From: Burkholderiaceae bacterium | GTDB taxonomy: Bacteria > Pseudomonadota > Gammaproteobacteria > Burkholderiales > Burkholderiaceae_C | Assembly: GCA_024235855.1 (NCBI GenBank) | Contig: JACKLN010000006.1 | Span: forward strand, 248,001 to 312,000 | Direction: 5' to 3' | Length of the DNA: 64,000 nucleotides | Shown: one piece after another, positions 24,780 to 33,942 of the stretch | Layout of the letters: every line of letters begins with the position of its first letter | Position numbering within the stretch: the stretch's first letter is position 1 | Notes under the pieces: model-generated | Seen by the model: only the letters and a program-made list of their open reading frames with translations | Told to the model about the DNA's origin: nothing | Database searches by the model: none | Translations under genes and position numbers: made by a program

Positions 24780-24813
24780 GCCCCCTGCAGGGTCACAGGC
24801 CCTGCAGGTGGGC
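24780..24813. terminator. Hairpin between convergent pilY1 and phosphatase genes
   Basis: GCCCCCTGCAGGG (24780-24792) pairs with CCCTGCAGGTGGGC (24800-24813) in a 13-bp stem with one bulged T and a 7-base loop. It overlaps the end of the phosphatase gene. There is no U-run on either strand, so it may only slow polymerase or block exonucleases. Confidence 0.4.
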
Positions 24814-25425
24814 GTGATCGTCCCAGCCCACGAGCATGAAGCCGCTGCTGCCGTGCAGCAGCCGGTTGAGGCTGGCGTTGGCCATGCGCCAGCTGCGCGG
24901 CGCATCCAGCGGGATGCGGGTGGCGGCGCGGTACAGGCTGTCGAGCACGCCGCCGTGCGCCACCAGGGCGATACGGCCGCCGGCGTGGCGCGCCACCAGT
25001 GCTTCGGCCACCGCCAGGCAGCGGGCGTGGAAGTCCTCCAGCGTCTCACCGCCCGAAGGCCCGAAGCCGGGCTCGCGCAGCCGCCAGCGGCGGGCATCGT
25101 CGGGCCAGCGCGCCTCGACCTCGGCGTAGGTCAGGCCTTCGAAGCAGCCGAAGCGGCGCTCGCGCAGTGCGGGCTCGGCCACCAGGAGTGCGCCGGTGGC
25201 CTCGGCGATGGCGCGGGCCGTGTCGAGCGCGCGCTGCAGGTCGCTGCTGTAGACGGCGTCCAGCTGCTGGCCTTGCATCACCTCACCCAACCGCTGCACC
25301 TGCGCGCGGCCGCGTGCATTCAGCGGGATGTCGGTGTGGCCCTGCAGCCGGGTCTGGGTGTTCCAGTCGGTCTCGCCGTGGCGGACCAGCAGCACCTGCG
25401 TGGCCTGCAGCGCGTCGGCACTCAC
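24793..25425 (-). CDS. Histidine phosphatase family protein
   Basis: Phosphatase of the phosphoglycerate-mutase-like histidine phosphatase superfamily, 210 residues. The phospho-histidine motif LVRHGETDWN lies at residues 13-22, the second catalytic His in ALVAHGGVLDSL near 160, and the proton-donor Glu in ERRFGCFEGLTYAE. The size and sequence resemble CobC/GpmB/PhoE-type broad phosphatases; no true phosphoglycerate mutase activity is implied. Its ATG overlaps the stop of the PEBP gene upstream (4 bases). Confidence 0.92.
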   Translation of the reverse strand: MSADALQATQVLLVRHGETDWNTQTRLQGHTDIPLNARGRAQVQRLGEVMQGQQLDAVYSSDLQRALDTARAIAEATGALLVAEPALRERRFGCFEGLTYAEVEARWPDDARRWRLREPGFGPSGGETLEDFHARCLAVAEALVARHAGGRIALVAHGGVLDSLYRAATRIPLDAPRSWRMANASLNRLLHGSSGFMLVGWDDHAHLQGL

Positions 25426-26057
25426 GGTGCCGACACGAGCCGGCGGTTGAGCGTGTAGGTGCCGGAGAAGGTGGCCGCACCCAGCACGCGCCCGGCCAGC
25501 GCGGCACGCACGTCGTGCCCGGTGAACACGCCTTCCACCGGCAGCCGGGCATCGGCCACCGCGTACAGCGTGAACACGTAGTGGTGCACCAGCGAATCGT
25601 TGAAGGGCGGGAACGGGCCGTCGTAGCCGAAATACTGCCCGGCACGCTCGGGGTCGTTCGCGAACCAGCCGGTGTAGTCGTTGAGGCCCTGGCGCGCACC
25701 ATTGATGGCCGCCGGCCCCGGCTTGCCGCGTGGCGTGAAGCCGCGGCTGAACTCGCCTTCGGCGATCACCGTCGGCCGCGGCGGCAGGTCGATCAGCACC
25801 CAGTGGAAAAAGTCCACGCGCGGCAGGTCCACCGGCACCTCACGGTCGGGCTGGTTCACGTCGTCGGCGCGGCTGGGCACGTCGAAGTCATGGCAGATCA
25901 GCACCATGGACTGCGCCCCGTCGGGCAGGTCGCGCCAGGCCAGGTGCGGGTTCAGGTTGTCGGAGAACCCGACGCTGCCGTCGGGCAACAGGCGCCCGGC
26001 CGCAAACCGCTCGGGAATGCGGTCCCCGTTGGTCCAGCTCTCGCTCCACAGTTCCAT
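25422..26057 (-). CDS. YbhB/YbcL family PEBP-like protein
   Basis: Phosphatidylethanolamine-binding-protein fold protein (Raf-kinase-inhibitor-like), 211 residues, cytoplasmic. Family landmarks: NLNPHLAWRDLPDGAQSMVLICHD and the ligand-pocket motif GPFPPFNDSLVHHYVFTLYA. GAGGAGGAGCG gives a strong ribosome-binding site before the ATG at 26057. It lies between the DUF1840 and phosphatase genes on the same strand and overlaps the latter by 4 bases. Physiological ligand unknown. Confidence 0.92.
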   Translation of the reverse strand: MELWSESWTNGDRIPERFAAGRLLPDGSVGFSDNLNPHLAWRDLPDGAQSMVLICHDFDVPSRADDVNQPDREVPVDLPRVDFFHWVLIDLPPRPTVIAEGEFSRGFTPRGKPGPAAINGARQGLNDYTGWFANDPERAGQYFGYDGPFPPFNDSLVHHYVFTLYAVADARLPVEGVFTGHDVRAALAGRVLGAATFSGTYTLNRRLVSAP

Positions 26058-26094
26058 CGCTCCTCCTCGGGTGATCGGCACCGCCGCTGGTTTC

Positions 26095-26406
26095 TCAGAC
26101 GCCCCAGACCACGGGGGCGTCCTCGGCGTGTGCACGCTTGAGCATTTCCATCATCGGCCAGACGCGCTGGCGCAGGCTGACGCCACGCTGGCGTTCGCTG
26201 CCGTCGGCTTCGTTGTCTTCGGTGTCGGCCGGCGCCTCGGCGGCGGCCACCGCCGCCTGCAAGGCAGCCATGGCCGCGGGCATCGCGGCCGGCTCGATGA
26301 TGCCCTGCGCCGCCGGCTCGCGGCCCAGGATGCGCAGCAGTTCGTCTCCGCTGGCGCCCAGCATCACCACGTCGCCGGCCGCCGGACTGCGGAAGCGGTA
26401 GATCAT
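26095..26406 (-). CDS. DUF1840 domain protein
   Basis: Small protein of 103 residues matching DUF1840, a family common in Betaproteobacteria with no assigned function. It opens MIYRFRSPAAGDVVMLG, has an Ala-rich middle and ends with RQRVWPMMEMLKRAHAE. No signal peptide or cysteines. Its ATG overlaps the stop of the cyclopropane synthase gene by 4 bases (ATGA), so the two are co-translated. Confidence 0.85.
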   Translation of the reverse strand: MIYRFRSPAAGDVVMLGASGDELLRILGREPAAQGIIEPAAMPAAMAALQAAVAAAEAPADTEDNEADGSERQRGVSLRQRVWPMMEMLKRAHAEDAPVVWGV

Positions 26407-27662
26407 CGGCTCATGTAGTCGCGGTTGAAGGGATAGGCCGATTGTGCGCCACGCATCGGCCCGTCGGCCGGGTCACCGGTCGGGTAGGCGGCCAGGGTCT
26501 GGTGCAGCGCCATCCAGCCGCGCTCGAAGGCTGCGGCGCTGCCGGCCAGGTACAGCCGGTAGGCGCGCACGGTGGCCTCGCCGCTGACGCGGGCGGCCTC
26601 GTCCAGCCGGGACTCCAGCGCATCGGACCAGGCCCACAAGGTGCGCGCGTAGTGCGGCCGCAGGTTCTCGGTGTCCAGGCCCTCGAGGCCGGCCTCGGCC
26701 ATCACCCGCAGGACGTGCGACACGTGCAGCAGTTCGCCGCCGGGGAAGATGTAGCGCTCGATGAAGTCGCCAATGCCCGCGCCGAGCTGGGCATTGCGCG
26801 TGCCGCCAGCGGTGATGCCGTGGTTCAGCAACAGGCCGCCGGGCTTGAGCAGGCGGCGAATCTTGGCGAAGTAGCGCGGCAGGTTGGCGCGCCCGACATG
26901 TTCGAACATGCCCACCGAGGCGATCTTGTCGAAGGGTTCGTCCTCCGGCAACTGCCGGTAATCCAGCAGCCGCATCTGCACGCGCCCGCCCAGGCCCCTG
27001 GCCTCGATCAGGCGGTTCACGTGCGCATGCTGGTGGCGCGACAGCGTGATGCCGGTGCCGTGCACGCCGTGGTGTTCGGCCGCCCACAGCAACAACCCGC
27101 CCCAGCCGGCGCCGATGTCGAGGAAGCGTTCACCGGGCGTCAGCCGCAGCTTGCGGCAGATGTGCTCGAGCTTGGCCTCCTGCGCCTGCGCCAGCGACAT
27201 CGCCGGGTCGCGCCAGTAGGCGCAGGAGTAGATCTGCCGCGGGTCCAGCCACAGCGCATAGAACGCGTCGGACACGTCGTAATGCTGCTGCACCTGCCGT
27301 GCGTCGGCAGGCACCCGGTGGCGGACGAGCGAGCGACCGTGGCGCAGCATCTCCGCCCAGCGCGCCAGCGGCGCGGCCGTGGTGGGGTCCTCGCGCACGA
27401 GGGCAAACGCCACCTCGACGACGTCCCGCATGCGGCCGGCGATGTCCAGCCGGCCACGCACATGGGCCTCGGCCACGCGGCCCACCTGCCCGGCGGCCAA
27501 CCAGGCCAGCGGTGCCAGCGAGCGCAGCGTCAGGCACACCGGTGCGTCGGCGGGTCCGATCCGCCGACCGCCCGGCAGCACGACGGCCAGCGCCGGCACC
27601 CGCTGCGCGGCCAGGCCGTCGAGCCGGGTCTGCACGCGGTCGAGCACGAGCGATTCCAGCAT
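26403..27662 (-). CDS. Cyclopropane-fatty-acyl-phospholipid synthase family methyltransferase
   Basis: S-adenosylmethionine-dependent enzyme that methylenates unsaturated acyl chains of membrane lipids, 419 residues. The N-terminal lipid-binding domain precedes a Rossmann methyltransferase domain with DIGAGWGGLLLWAAE near residue 190. Family signatures YSCAYWRDPAMSLAQAQEAK and VGMFEHVGRANLP are present. I chose the ATG at 27662 (MLESLVLDRVQTRL). It heads the overlapping minus-strand group with DUF1840. Some CFA-like enzymes act on other lipids, so the exact product is inferred. Confidence 0.92.
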   Translation of the reverse strand: MLESLVLDRVQTRLDGLAAQRVPALAVVLPGGRRIGPADAPVCLTLRSLAPLAWLAAGQVGRVAEAHVRGRLDIAGRMRDVVEVAFALVREDPTTAAPLARWAEMLRHGRSLVRHRVPADARQVQQHYDVSDAFYALWLDPRQIYSCAYWRDPAMSLAQAQEAKLEHICRKLRLTPGERFLDIGAGWGGLLLWAAEHHGVHGTGITLSRHQHAHVNRLIEARGLGGRVQMRLLDYRQLPEDEPFDKIASVGMFEHVGRANLPRYFAKIRRLLKPGGLLLNHGITAGGTRNAQLGAGIGDFIERYIFPGGELLHVSHVLRVMAEAGLEGLDTENLRPHYARTLWAWSDALESRLDEAARVSGEATVRAYRLYLAGSAAAFERGWMALHQTLAAYPTGDPADGPMRGAQSAYPFNRDYMSR

Positions 27663-27726
27663 GGCGCGCCCACTGTACGGAGCGGCGCGGCGCAGGGTCA
27701 AGCCGTGGCGCCGCGGCGGCGCCGGA

Positions 27727-29832
27727 TCAGGGCACGGTGGGCGCGTCGGCGCCGGCGGCGGGAAACCGGCGACCGAAGCTCACGGCGTCCATGCCCGGCG
27801 CAAAGAGGAAGCCCTGGAAGTCGTGGCAGCCGATCTCGCGCAGGAAGCGGCGCTGCGGCTCGGTCTCCACGCCTTCGGCGACCACGTTGAGGCCCAGTGC
27901 CTGCCCCATCTGCACGATGGCGCGCACCAGGGCGGCGTCGCGCGCATCGTCGGGCAGCCCGCGGATGAAGCTGCGGTCGATCTTGAGCCGGTGGATCGGG
28001 CAGGACTTGAGCCGGCCGAGGCTGGAATAGCCGGTCCCGAAATCGTCGATCGACAGCCGGACGCCCAGGTTGGCCAACGCGCGCAGGCGCTCCAGCGCCT
28101 CGTCGGCATCCCGCACCAGGATGGACTCGGTGAGCTCGAGCTCCAGCCGCTGTGGCGGCAGGGCGTGCTGGTCCAGGACACTGGCCACGCGTTCGACGAA
28201 GTCGGCCTGGCGAAACTGCAGGGCCGACACGTTCACGGCGACCGTCAACGCGCGTCCTTCGGCCGCCCACGCCGCGGCCTGGCGTGCGGCCTGCTCGAGC
28301 ACCCAGTCGCCGATGGCGATGATGAAACCCGTGTCCTCGGCCACCGGGATGAAACGCCCGGGCGGCACCTCGCCGAGCGCCGGGTCGCGCCAGCGGATCA
28401 GCGCCTCGGCGCCCACCACCTCGCCGGTGGCCAGGTCGACCTGCGGCTGGTAGTGCAGCCGGAAGCGCTGGCTCGCCAGTGCCTGGCGCATGGCATGGTC
28501 CAGCCGCATGTGGCTGCGCAGGTCGCCTTCGGCATGCTGCTGGTGGAAACGAAGGCCGTTGCTGCCGCTGGACTTGGCACCACGCATCGCGCTCTCGGCA
28601 TGGCGCAGCAGTTCGTCGGCGTTGCGGCCGTGGCCCGGCGCCAGTGCGATGCCCACGCTGCAGGTCAGCGTGAAGGCCATGCCGTCGAATTGCCAGGGCT
28701 CGGCCATCGCGGCCAGGACCCGGTGCGCCGCGGCTTCAGCCGCCGGCGCATCGGCGTGGCGCAGCAGCGTCGCGAACTGGTCGCCGCCGATGCGCGCGAC
28801 GACGTCGCCCGCGCGCATCACGCGCTGCAGCCGCACGGCCACCTCGCGCAGCGCGCGGTCCCCGATCTCGTGCCCGAGGCTGTCGTTGACGTGGCGGAAG
28901 CGGTCGAGGTCGAACACCAGCAGCGCGAAGGCATCACCGTCGTGGCGCATCGCCAGCGCCGTGGCCGCCACCTGTTCGGCCAGCTGCCGACGGTTGGCCA
29001 GGCCGGTGAGGGCATCGGTGCGGGCCAGCACGTCCAGCCGCTCGTCGGCCGCCATGCGTTCGCTCAGGTCTCGGAAGGACCAGACCCGCCCCAGCGGGCG
29101 CCCGCGGCTCCACAGCGGGCGCACGACACGTTCGAGCACCTGGCCCGACAGCAGCGTCAGGCGGTCGGTGCTGGCCAGCAGCGTGGAGTCCTGCAGGGCC
29201 TGCAGGCGGCGCTCGTAGGCCTCGGGGCCCTCGACCACGCGGCGCATCCAGGCCTGCACCGCCTCGTCGCGCCGGGCCTCGAGCAAGGTCTCGGGCATGC
29301 CCCAGAGCTGCGCGAAGCGGCGGTTGAAGGCGCGGATGCCGCCACCCAGGTCGGTGACGAGGATGCCGTCGGCCGTGGCTTCCAGCGTGGCCTGCAGTTC
29401 GGCCGCCAGGTCCTCCTGCGCGGCCAGGGCCTGGCGCTCCGCCGTCAGGTCGCGGGCGATGACGATGCACGGGCCGCTGGCGGCGGCCGTCAGCGGATGC
29501 ACCGTGCGATGAAGCACCACGGTCCGGCCGTCGGCCGCCTGGAGCAGCGCCTCGGAATCCAGCGGGCCGGCGGCGGCCAGGTCGGTCCGCGCCAGGTCCC
29601 ACCAGGCCATGTCCTCGGGCGTGGCCAGCAGGTGGTCGGCACGGGTGCCGAGCAGCTGCGGCTGCGCCAGCCCGAACAGGCGGCCGGCGGCGGCATTGGC
29701 CCCGAGCAGCCGCAGCGACGGCAGGGCCACCACCCAGGCCGGGTCCGGCAGGGCCTGCAGCAGCAGCTGCCACGACGTCGCATCGGCGGGCAATGCGCCG
29801 GGCTGCAGCGGGAGGTTCTGCACCTGGCCCAT
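27727..29832 (-). CDS. PAS-GGDEF-EAL c-di-GMP phosphodiesterase (degenerate GGDEF)
   Basis: Cytoplasmic signalling protein of 701 residues. Two PAS-like domains (about residues 20-120 and 145-265) precede a GGDEF domain whose active-site motif reads GGDQF near residue 357, with an RxxD inhibitory site (RAGD) five residues before it. The EAL domain (about 435-690) keeps EALIRWRDP, DDFGTGYSSL and EGVETEPQ, so phosphodiesterase activity is likely and the GGDEF part may only sense GTP or c-di-GMP. Its ATG shares a base with the stop of the HD-GYP gene (TGATG), coupling two c-di-GMP enzymes. Confidence 0.92.
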   Translation of the reverse strand: MGQVQNLPLQPGALPADATSWQLLLQALPDPAWVVALPSLRLLGANAAAGRLFGLAQPQLLGTRADHLLATPEDMAWWDLARTDLAAAGPLDSEALLQAADGRTVVLHRTVHPLTAAASGPCIVIARDLTAERQALAAQEDLAAELQATLEATADGILVTDLGGGIRAFNRRFAQLWGMPETLLEARRDEAVQAWMRRVVEGPEAYERRLQALQDSTLLASTDRLTLLSGQVLERVVRPLWSRGRPLGRVWSFRDLSERMAADERLDVLARTDALTGLANRRQLAEQVAATALAMRHDGDAFALLVFDLDRFRHVNDSLGHEIGDRALREVAVRLQRVMRAGDVVARIGGDQFATLLRHADAPAAEAAAHRVLAAMAEPWQFDGMAFTLTCSVGIALAPGHGRNADELLRHAESAMRGAKSSGSNGLRFHQQHAEGDLRSHMRLDHAMRQALASQRFRLHYQPQVDLATGEVVGAEALIRWRDPALGEVPPGRFIPVAEDTGFIIAIGDWVLEQAARQAAAWAAEGRALTVAVNVSALQFRQADFVERVASVLDQHALPPQRLELELTESILVRDADEALERLRALANLGVRLSIDDFGTGYSSLGRLKSCPIHRLKIDRSFIRGLPDDARDAALVRAIVQMGQALGLNVVAEGVETEPQRRFLREIGCHDFQGFLFAPGMDAVSFGRRFPAAGADAPTVP

Positions 29833-31094
29833 CAGGACGGCTCCGGGTCGCGCGCGACCGGCTCGAAGAAGTAGTGCAGCTGCGCCGGCGGGGCCAGGAA
29901 CTCGCGCGCCGGTTCCGGCAGCCGCGCCGGCGGCAGGCTGCGCCGGATGCCCAGGCCGGACTCGCGCTCGAGGTCGAGCAGCAGGGCCTCGTCGCGCGGC
30001 AGGCCGGGATCGTGCACCAGCACCCGGGGCTTCAGCGGCCGCGACGAGTTCACCGCCATCACCATGGCGTAGCGGTCGTCGGTCAGCTGCACCACGGAGC
30101 CCGCCGGGTAGACGCCCATCATGCGGATGAACCCACCCAGCAGCGCAGCGTCCAGCCGCTGGCGGTGCTGGGTGAACAGCGTGGACACCGCCTCGTGCGG
30201 CGTGAGCGCGCGCGTCAGCACGGCCGGGTTGCACAGCTTGTCGAACTGGTCGGCGATGGCGACGATGCGCGCCGCCTGCGTGGTGCGCTCGGCCGGCAGC
30301 CGCAGCGGGAAGCCGCTGCCGTCGGCCAGTTCATGGTGCTGGCCGATCACGGCCAGCGCCGCCGTGGACAGTCCCATGCGGCGCCCGATGGCCACGCCAT
30401 GGGCCACGTGCTCACGGTAGGCGTTGATCTGCGCGGTGTTGAAGCTTTCGTCGTGGTGGCGCAGGCGGTCGGGCAGTTCCAGCTTGCCGATGTCGTGCAG
30501 CATCGCGCCCAGGCCCAGGGCCATCATCTCGTCGTCGTCCAGGCCCAGGCTGCGGCCCAGCAGCAGCGCCACGACGGCCACGTTGAGCCCGTGCGCCGAC
30601 GCGCGATCGCCCGCCTGGCTGTTGACCAGCCGGATGCAGACCTCGCCCTGCACCGCCAGGCGGTCGAGCAGCTTGCGCGACAGCGCCTGGGCGTCGTTGC
30701 CCGCCGCCTGGGGGTCCTGCAGCGCCCGGCGGCTGGCATCGCGCAGCGCTCGGCCGGCCTCGCTGCATTCGCGGTCCAACTGGGCGGATTGCCGGCGGTG
30801 TGCCATGAGGCGGGCGCGTCGTGCCTCGGCCGCGGCAGCGGCAGGATCGACCGTTGACGGTGAAGCCGCATCGTCGGCATCGCCGGTGGCCGCGGACTCC
30901 AAGGCGGTATCCGGTGGCACGCTGGCCTCCGGGTCCCAGCGCAAGCGGCTCAGGCCCAGGCCGCGGACGATGGCGATCTGTTCTTCGGACTGGATCCGGA
31001 ACGACGACAACGCGAACGGATGCTGCATCCACCCCAGGTCGAGGTGGATGAACATGCCGACGCGAAGGTCTTCGACGGAAACAGTGGCGGTCAT
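29832..31094 (-). CDS. HD-GYP domain phosphodiesterase
   Basis: Probable c-di-GMP phosphodiesterase of 420 residues. The N-terminal 120 residues (MTATVSVEDLRVGMFIHLD, then an Ala-rich acidic stretch) resemble the DUF3391 domain often fused to HD-GYP. The HD pair is in AMLHDIGKLELP near residue 232; the GYP-equivalent segment reads HHELADGSGFP, so Tyr is Phe, which occurs in active members. It is translated just ahead of the GGDEF-EAL protein with a one-base overlap. Divergent from the thioesterase gene across a 145-base gap. Confidence 0.92.
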   Translation of the reverse strand: MTATVSVEDLRVGMFIHLDLGWMQHPFALSSFRIQSEEQIAIVRGLGLSRLRWDPEASVPPDTALESAATGDADDAASPSTVDPAAAAAEARRARLMAHRRQSAQLDRECSEAGRALRDASRRALQDPQAAGNDAQALSRKLLDRLAVQGEVCIRLVNSQAGDRASAHGLNVAVVALLLGRSLGLDDDEMMALGLGAMLHDIGKLELPDRLRHHDESFNTAQINAYREHVAHGVAIGRRMGLSTAALAVIGQHHELADGSGFPLRLPAERTTQAARIVAIADQFDKLCNPAVLTRALTPHEAVSTLFTQHRQRLDAALLGGFIRMMGVYPAGSVVQLTDDRYAMVMAVNSSRPLKPRVLVHDPGLPRDEALLLDLERESGLGIRRSLPPARLPEPAREFLAPPAQLHYFFEPVARDPEPS

Positions 31095-31239
31095 GGATCG
31101 GATGGGGTCGACGGTCCGGTGACCGCCCGACGGTTTCTCTTCGGCAGCACCAGCCCTGCACTTGAACGCGGGGCCCGCGCGGCGTGCATTCCGCACAGTA
31201 CAGTGGTGCAAGCAAACGTCACGAAGCGGCCCGCATCGC

Positions 31240-32049
31240 ATGCACCACCCTCTCGACCAGGCCACCCGGCTCGACCCGATGGCCGACCACCGCTGGCAGG
31301 GCACGACCCACGCGGCCTACGCCAACATGGTGGGGCCCTTCGGCGGCGCCACCTGCGCCGTGCTGCTCAACGCGGCGCTGCAGCACCCGCAGCGCGCCGG
31401 CGACCCGATCGCGCTGACCGTGAATTTCGCCGGGCCGGTGGCCGACGGGGCCTTCGAGGTCGAGGCCTTCCCGGTGCGCACCAACCGGTCCACCCAGCAC
31501 TGGTCACTGCTGCTGACACAGGCCGGCGTGCCATGCGCCAGCGCCTCGGCGGTGTTCGCGCAGCGCCGGCCGACCTGGGGCGCGCCCGAGTCACGGCCAC
31601 CCGCCGGCATGCCGGCCCCGGACGCGCTGCCGAAGGCGCCAAGCGAAGGCCGGCCGGCCTGGGTGCGCTGCTACGACATGCGCTTTGCGCCGGGCGACGA
31701 GGCCTTCGGCCTCGACGGCCAGGAGCAGGCGCATTCGGAAAGCCGCCTGTGGGTGCGCGACGCGCCGCCGCGCCCGCTGGACTTCGTGGCGCTGGCGGCG
31801 CTGGCCGACAGCTTCTTCCCGCGCGTGTTCGTGCGCCGGCGGCGGGTGGCGCCCATCGGCACCATCACGCTGAGCACCTACTTCCACGCCGACGCGGCGA
31901 TGCTGGCGGCGCAGGGCGACCGCCACCTGCTCGGCACCGCACGCGCCCAGGTGTTCCGCGACGGCTACCACGACCAGAGCGCCACCCTGTGGTCGCACGA
32001 CGGCCACCTGCTGGCCAGCGCGCACCAGATGGTCTACTACCGCGACTGA
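31240..32049 (+). CDS. Acyl-CoA thioesterase family protein (TesB-like double hotdog)
   Basis: Protein of 269 residues with two hotdog-type halves: AYANMVGPFGGATCAVLLNAAL in the first and PLDFVALAALADSFFPRVF in the second, ending ARAQVFRDGYHDQSATLWSHDGHLLASAHQMVYY. These fit the TesB-like/4HBT_3 thioesterase family, which hydrolyses acyl-CoA. Start ATG at 31240 (MHHPLDQATRLDP); upstream frame is open but unconvincing. A -10-like TACAGT lies near 31198. Substrate chain length unknown. Confidence 0.85.
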   Translation: MHHPLDQATRLDPMADHRWQGTTHAAYANMVGPFGGATCAVLLNAALQHPQRAGDPIALTVNFAGPVADGAFEVEAFPVRTNRSTQHWSLLLTQAGVPCASASAVFAQRRPTWGAPESRPPAGMPAPDALPKAPSEGRPAWVRCYDMRFAPGDEAFGLDGQEQAHSESRLWVRDAPPRPLDFVALAALADSFFPRVFVRRRRVAPIGTITLSTYFHADAAMLAAQGDRHLLGTARAQVFRDGYHDQSATLWSHDGHLLASAHQMVYYRD

Positions 32050-32069
32050 AAGGCTGCGACAGAACCGCG

Positions 32070-33842
32070 TCAGTGCGCCGGTGAGCCCCCGAAGGCCGCC
32101 GCCGCGGCCACGGCCGGTTGCTCCGCGTGCAGCACGCGCGAGAGCTGTGCAGCCAGCCGGCGGGTGTCGGCACGCAGCACGCGCTGCTTGATCGCCGCCA
32201 CCCGCGACGGGTGCATCGAGAAGCTGCGCAGGCCCATGGCCAGCAGCAGGTCGGTGAAGGCCGGATCGCCAGCCATCTCGCCACACACCGCCACATGCTT
32301 GCCGCTGGCGTGGGCACGCTCGATCGTGCGGTGGATGAGCTGCAGCACCGCCGGGTGCCAGGGGTCGTAGAGGTGGGAGACGGCCTCGTCGGCGCGGTCG
32401 ATGGCCAGCGTGTACTGGATCAGATCGTTGGTGCCGATGGAGACGAAATCCAGGTGCGGCAGCAGGGCGTCGATGGCCAGCGCCGCCGCCGGCACCTCGA
32501 TCATGGCGCCGATCTCCGCCGGGCCGTACGCACGGCCCGATTCGTCGAGCTGCGCACGGGCGCGTGCCAGGGCGTCGAGCGTAGCGCGCACCTCGGACAC
32601 GCTCGCGATCATCGGGAACAGGATGCGCAGCTTGCCGTGCACCGCCGCGCGCAGCAGGGCGCGCAGTTGCTGGCGGAACATGCTGGGCTCGGCCAGGCTC
32701 CAGCGGATGGCGCGCAGGCCCATGGCCGGGTTCAGCTGGTGCTCGTGGCGCAGTTCGCTGACGCTCATGCGGTCCAGCGGCTTGTCGGCGCCGATGTCGA
32801 TGGTGCGGATCGTCACCGGCAGCCCGTTCATGGCCTCGATGGCGGCGCGGTAGGCCTCGTACTGCTCGTCTTCGCCCGGCAGGCTGCCTTCGCGGTTCAT
32901 GAACAGGAACTCGCTGCGGAACAGGCCCACGCCCACCGCGCCGGCGGCCACCGCGGCGGCGCTGTCGTCGGGCAGCTCGATGTTCGCCAGCAGCTCCACG
33001 CGCTCGCCGTCCAGCGTGACCGCCGGCGTGTGGCGCAGGCGGTCCAGCCGCGCACGCTCCAGCTCGCTCTGGCGCTGGCGGAAGCGGTACTCCTCGAGCA
33101 CGATGGGCGACGGGTTGACGATGACGACGCCGGCGTCGCCGTCGATCACCACCCAGTCGTCCTGGCGGATCAGCCGGCTGGCCTCGCGCGCGCCCACCAC
33201 GGCCGGGATGTCCAGGCTGCGGGCCACGATGGCGGTGTGCGAGGTGCGCCCGCCGACGTCGGTGACGAAGCCCGTGAACACGCTCTTCTTGAAGTGCAGC
33301 ATGTCGGCCGGCGCCACGTCGTTGGCCACCAGCACCAGCGGGTCCTCGCCGGCGAAGTCGCGCGATTCCTGCGCCACGATGGGCGGCGGTGCGCCGGCAC
33401 CGTCGTGCGCCAGGTGGCGCAGCAGGCGCTCGACCACCTGCTCCAGGTCGGCCTTGCGCTCGCGCAGGTAGTCGTCCTCCATCTCGTCGAACTGGCGCGC
33501 CAGCACCTCCAGCTGCGCCGACAGCGCCCATTCGGCGTTGTAGTGGCGCTCGACGATCCAGTGCTTGGTGGCGCCGGTCAGGGCCTCGTCGTGCAGCAGC
33601 ATCTGATGCACGTCCAGCAAGGCCGAGATCTCGCCAGGCGCTTCGGCCGGCAGTTCGCGCTGCAGCGTCTCGATCTCGGCCGAGACGGCGTCGCGCGCGA
33701 CGCGCAGGCGCTGGATCTCGCCCTCGATGCCGTCGGCAGCGACGTAGTAGTGCGCCACGTCGACCCGGCTGGAGGCGACGAGCACCGCGCGGCCGATGGC
33801 CACGCCCCGCGAAACCGGCATGCCGAAGACCTGGAGGCTCAT
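32070..33842 (-). CDS. ptsI: Phosphoenolpyruvate-protein phosphotransferase (enzyme I)
   Basis: Enzyme I of the phosphotransferase system, 590 residues, passing phosphate from PEP to HPr. The phospho-accepting His lies in GGRTSHTAIVARSLDIP near residue 195, the PEP-binding site in LFRSEFLFMNREG, and the catalytic Cys in HVAVCGEMAGDP near 515. It is read leftwards away from HPr and EIIA, with an OlsB-like gene of opposite direction between. No EIIB/EIIC sugar permease is seen in the window. Confidence 0.96.
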   Translation of the reverse strand: MSLQVFGMPVSRGVAIGRAVLVASSRVDVAHYYVAADGIEGEIQRLRVARDAVSAEIETLQRELPAEAPGEISALLDVHQMLLHDEALTGATKHWIVERHYNAEWALSAQLEVLARQFDEMEDDYLRERKADLEQVVERLLRHLAHDGAGAPPPIVAQESRDFAGEDPLVLVANDVAPADMLHFKKSVFTGFVTDVGGRTSHTAIVARSLDIPAVVGAREASRLIRQDDWVVIDGDAGVVIVNPSPIVLEEYRFRQRQSELERARLDRLRHTPAVTLDGERVELLANIELPDDSAAAVAAGAVGVGLFRSEFLFMNREGSLPGEDEQYEAYRAAIEAMNGLPVTIRTIDIGADKPLDRMSVSELRHEHQLNPAMGLRAIRWSLAEPSMFRQQLRALLRAAVHGKLRILFPMIASVSEVRATLDALARARAQLDESGRAYGPAEIGAMIEVPAAALAIDALLPHLDFVSIGTNDLIQYTLAIDRADEAVSHLYDPWHPAVLQLIHRTIERAHASGKHVAVCGEMAGDPAFTDLLLAMGLRSFSMHPSRVAAIKQRVLRADTRRLAAQLSRVLHAEQPAVAAAAAFGGSPAH

Positions 33843-33942
33843 GGCGCGAATGTAGCGCGCGCCGCCAGGCGTGGCACACCTTCACGCGGCTGTCACCAGC
33901 GCTTCACCGATTGGTCACGACCGATGGCCAGCATCGCGGCCC

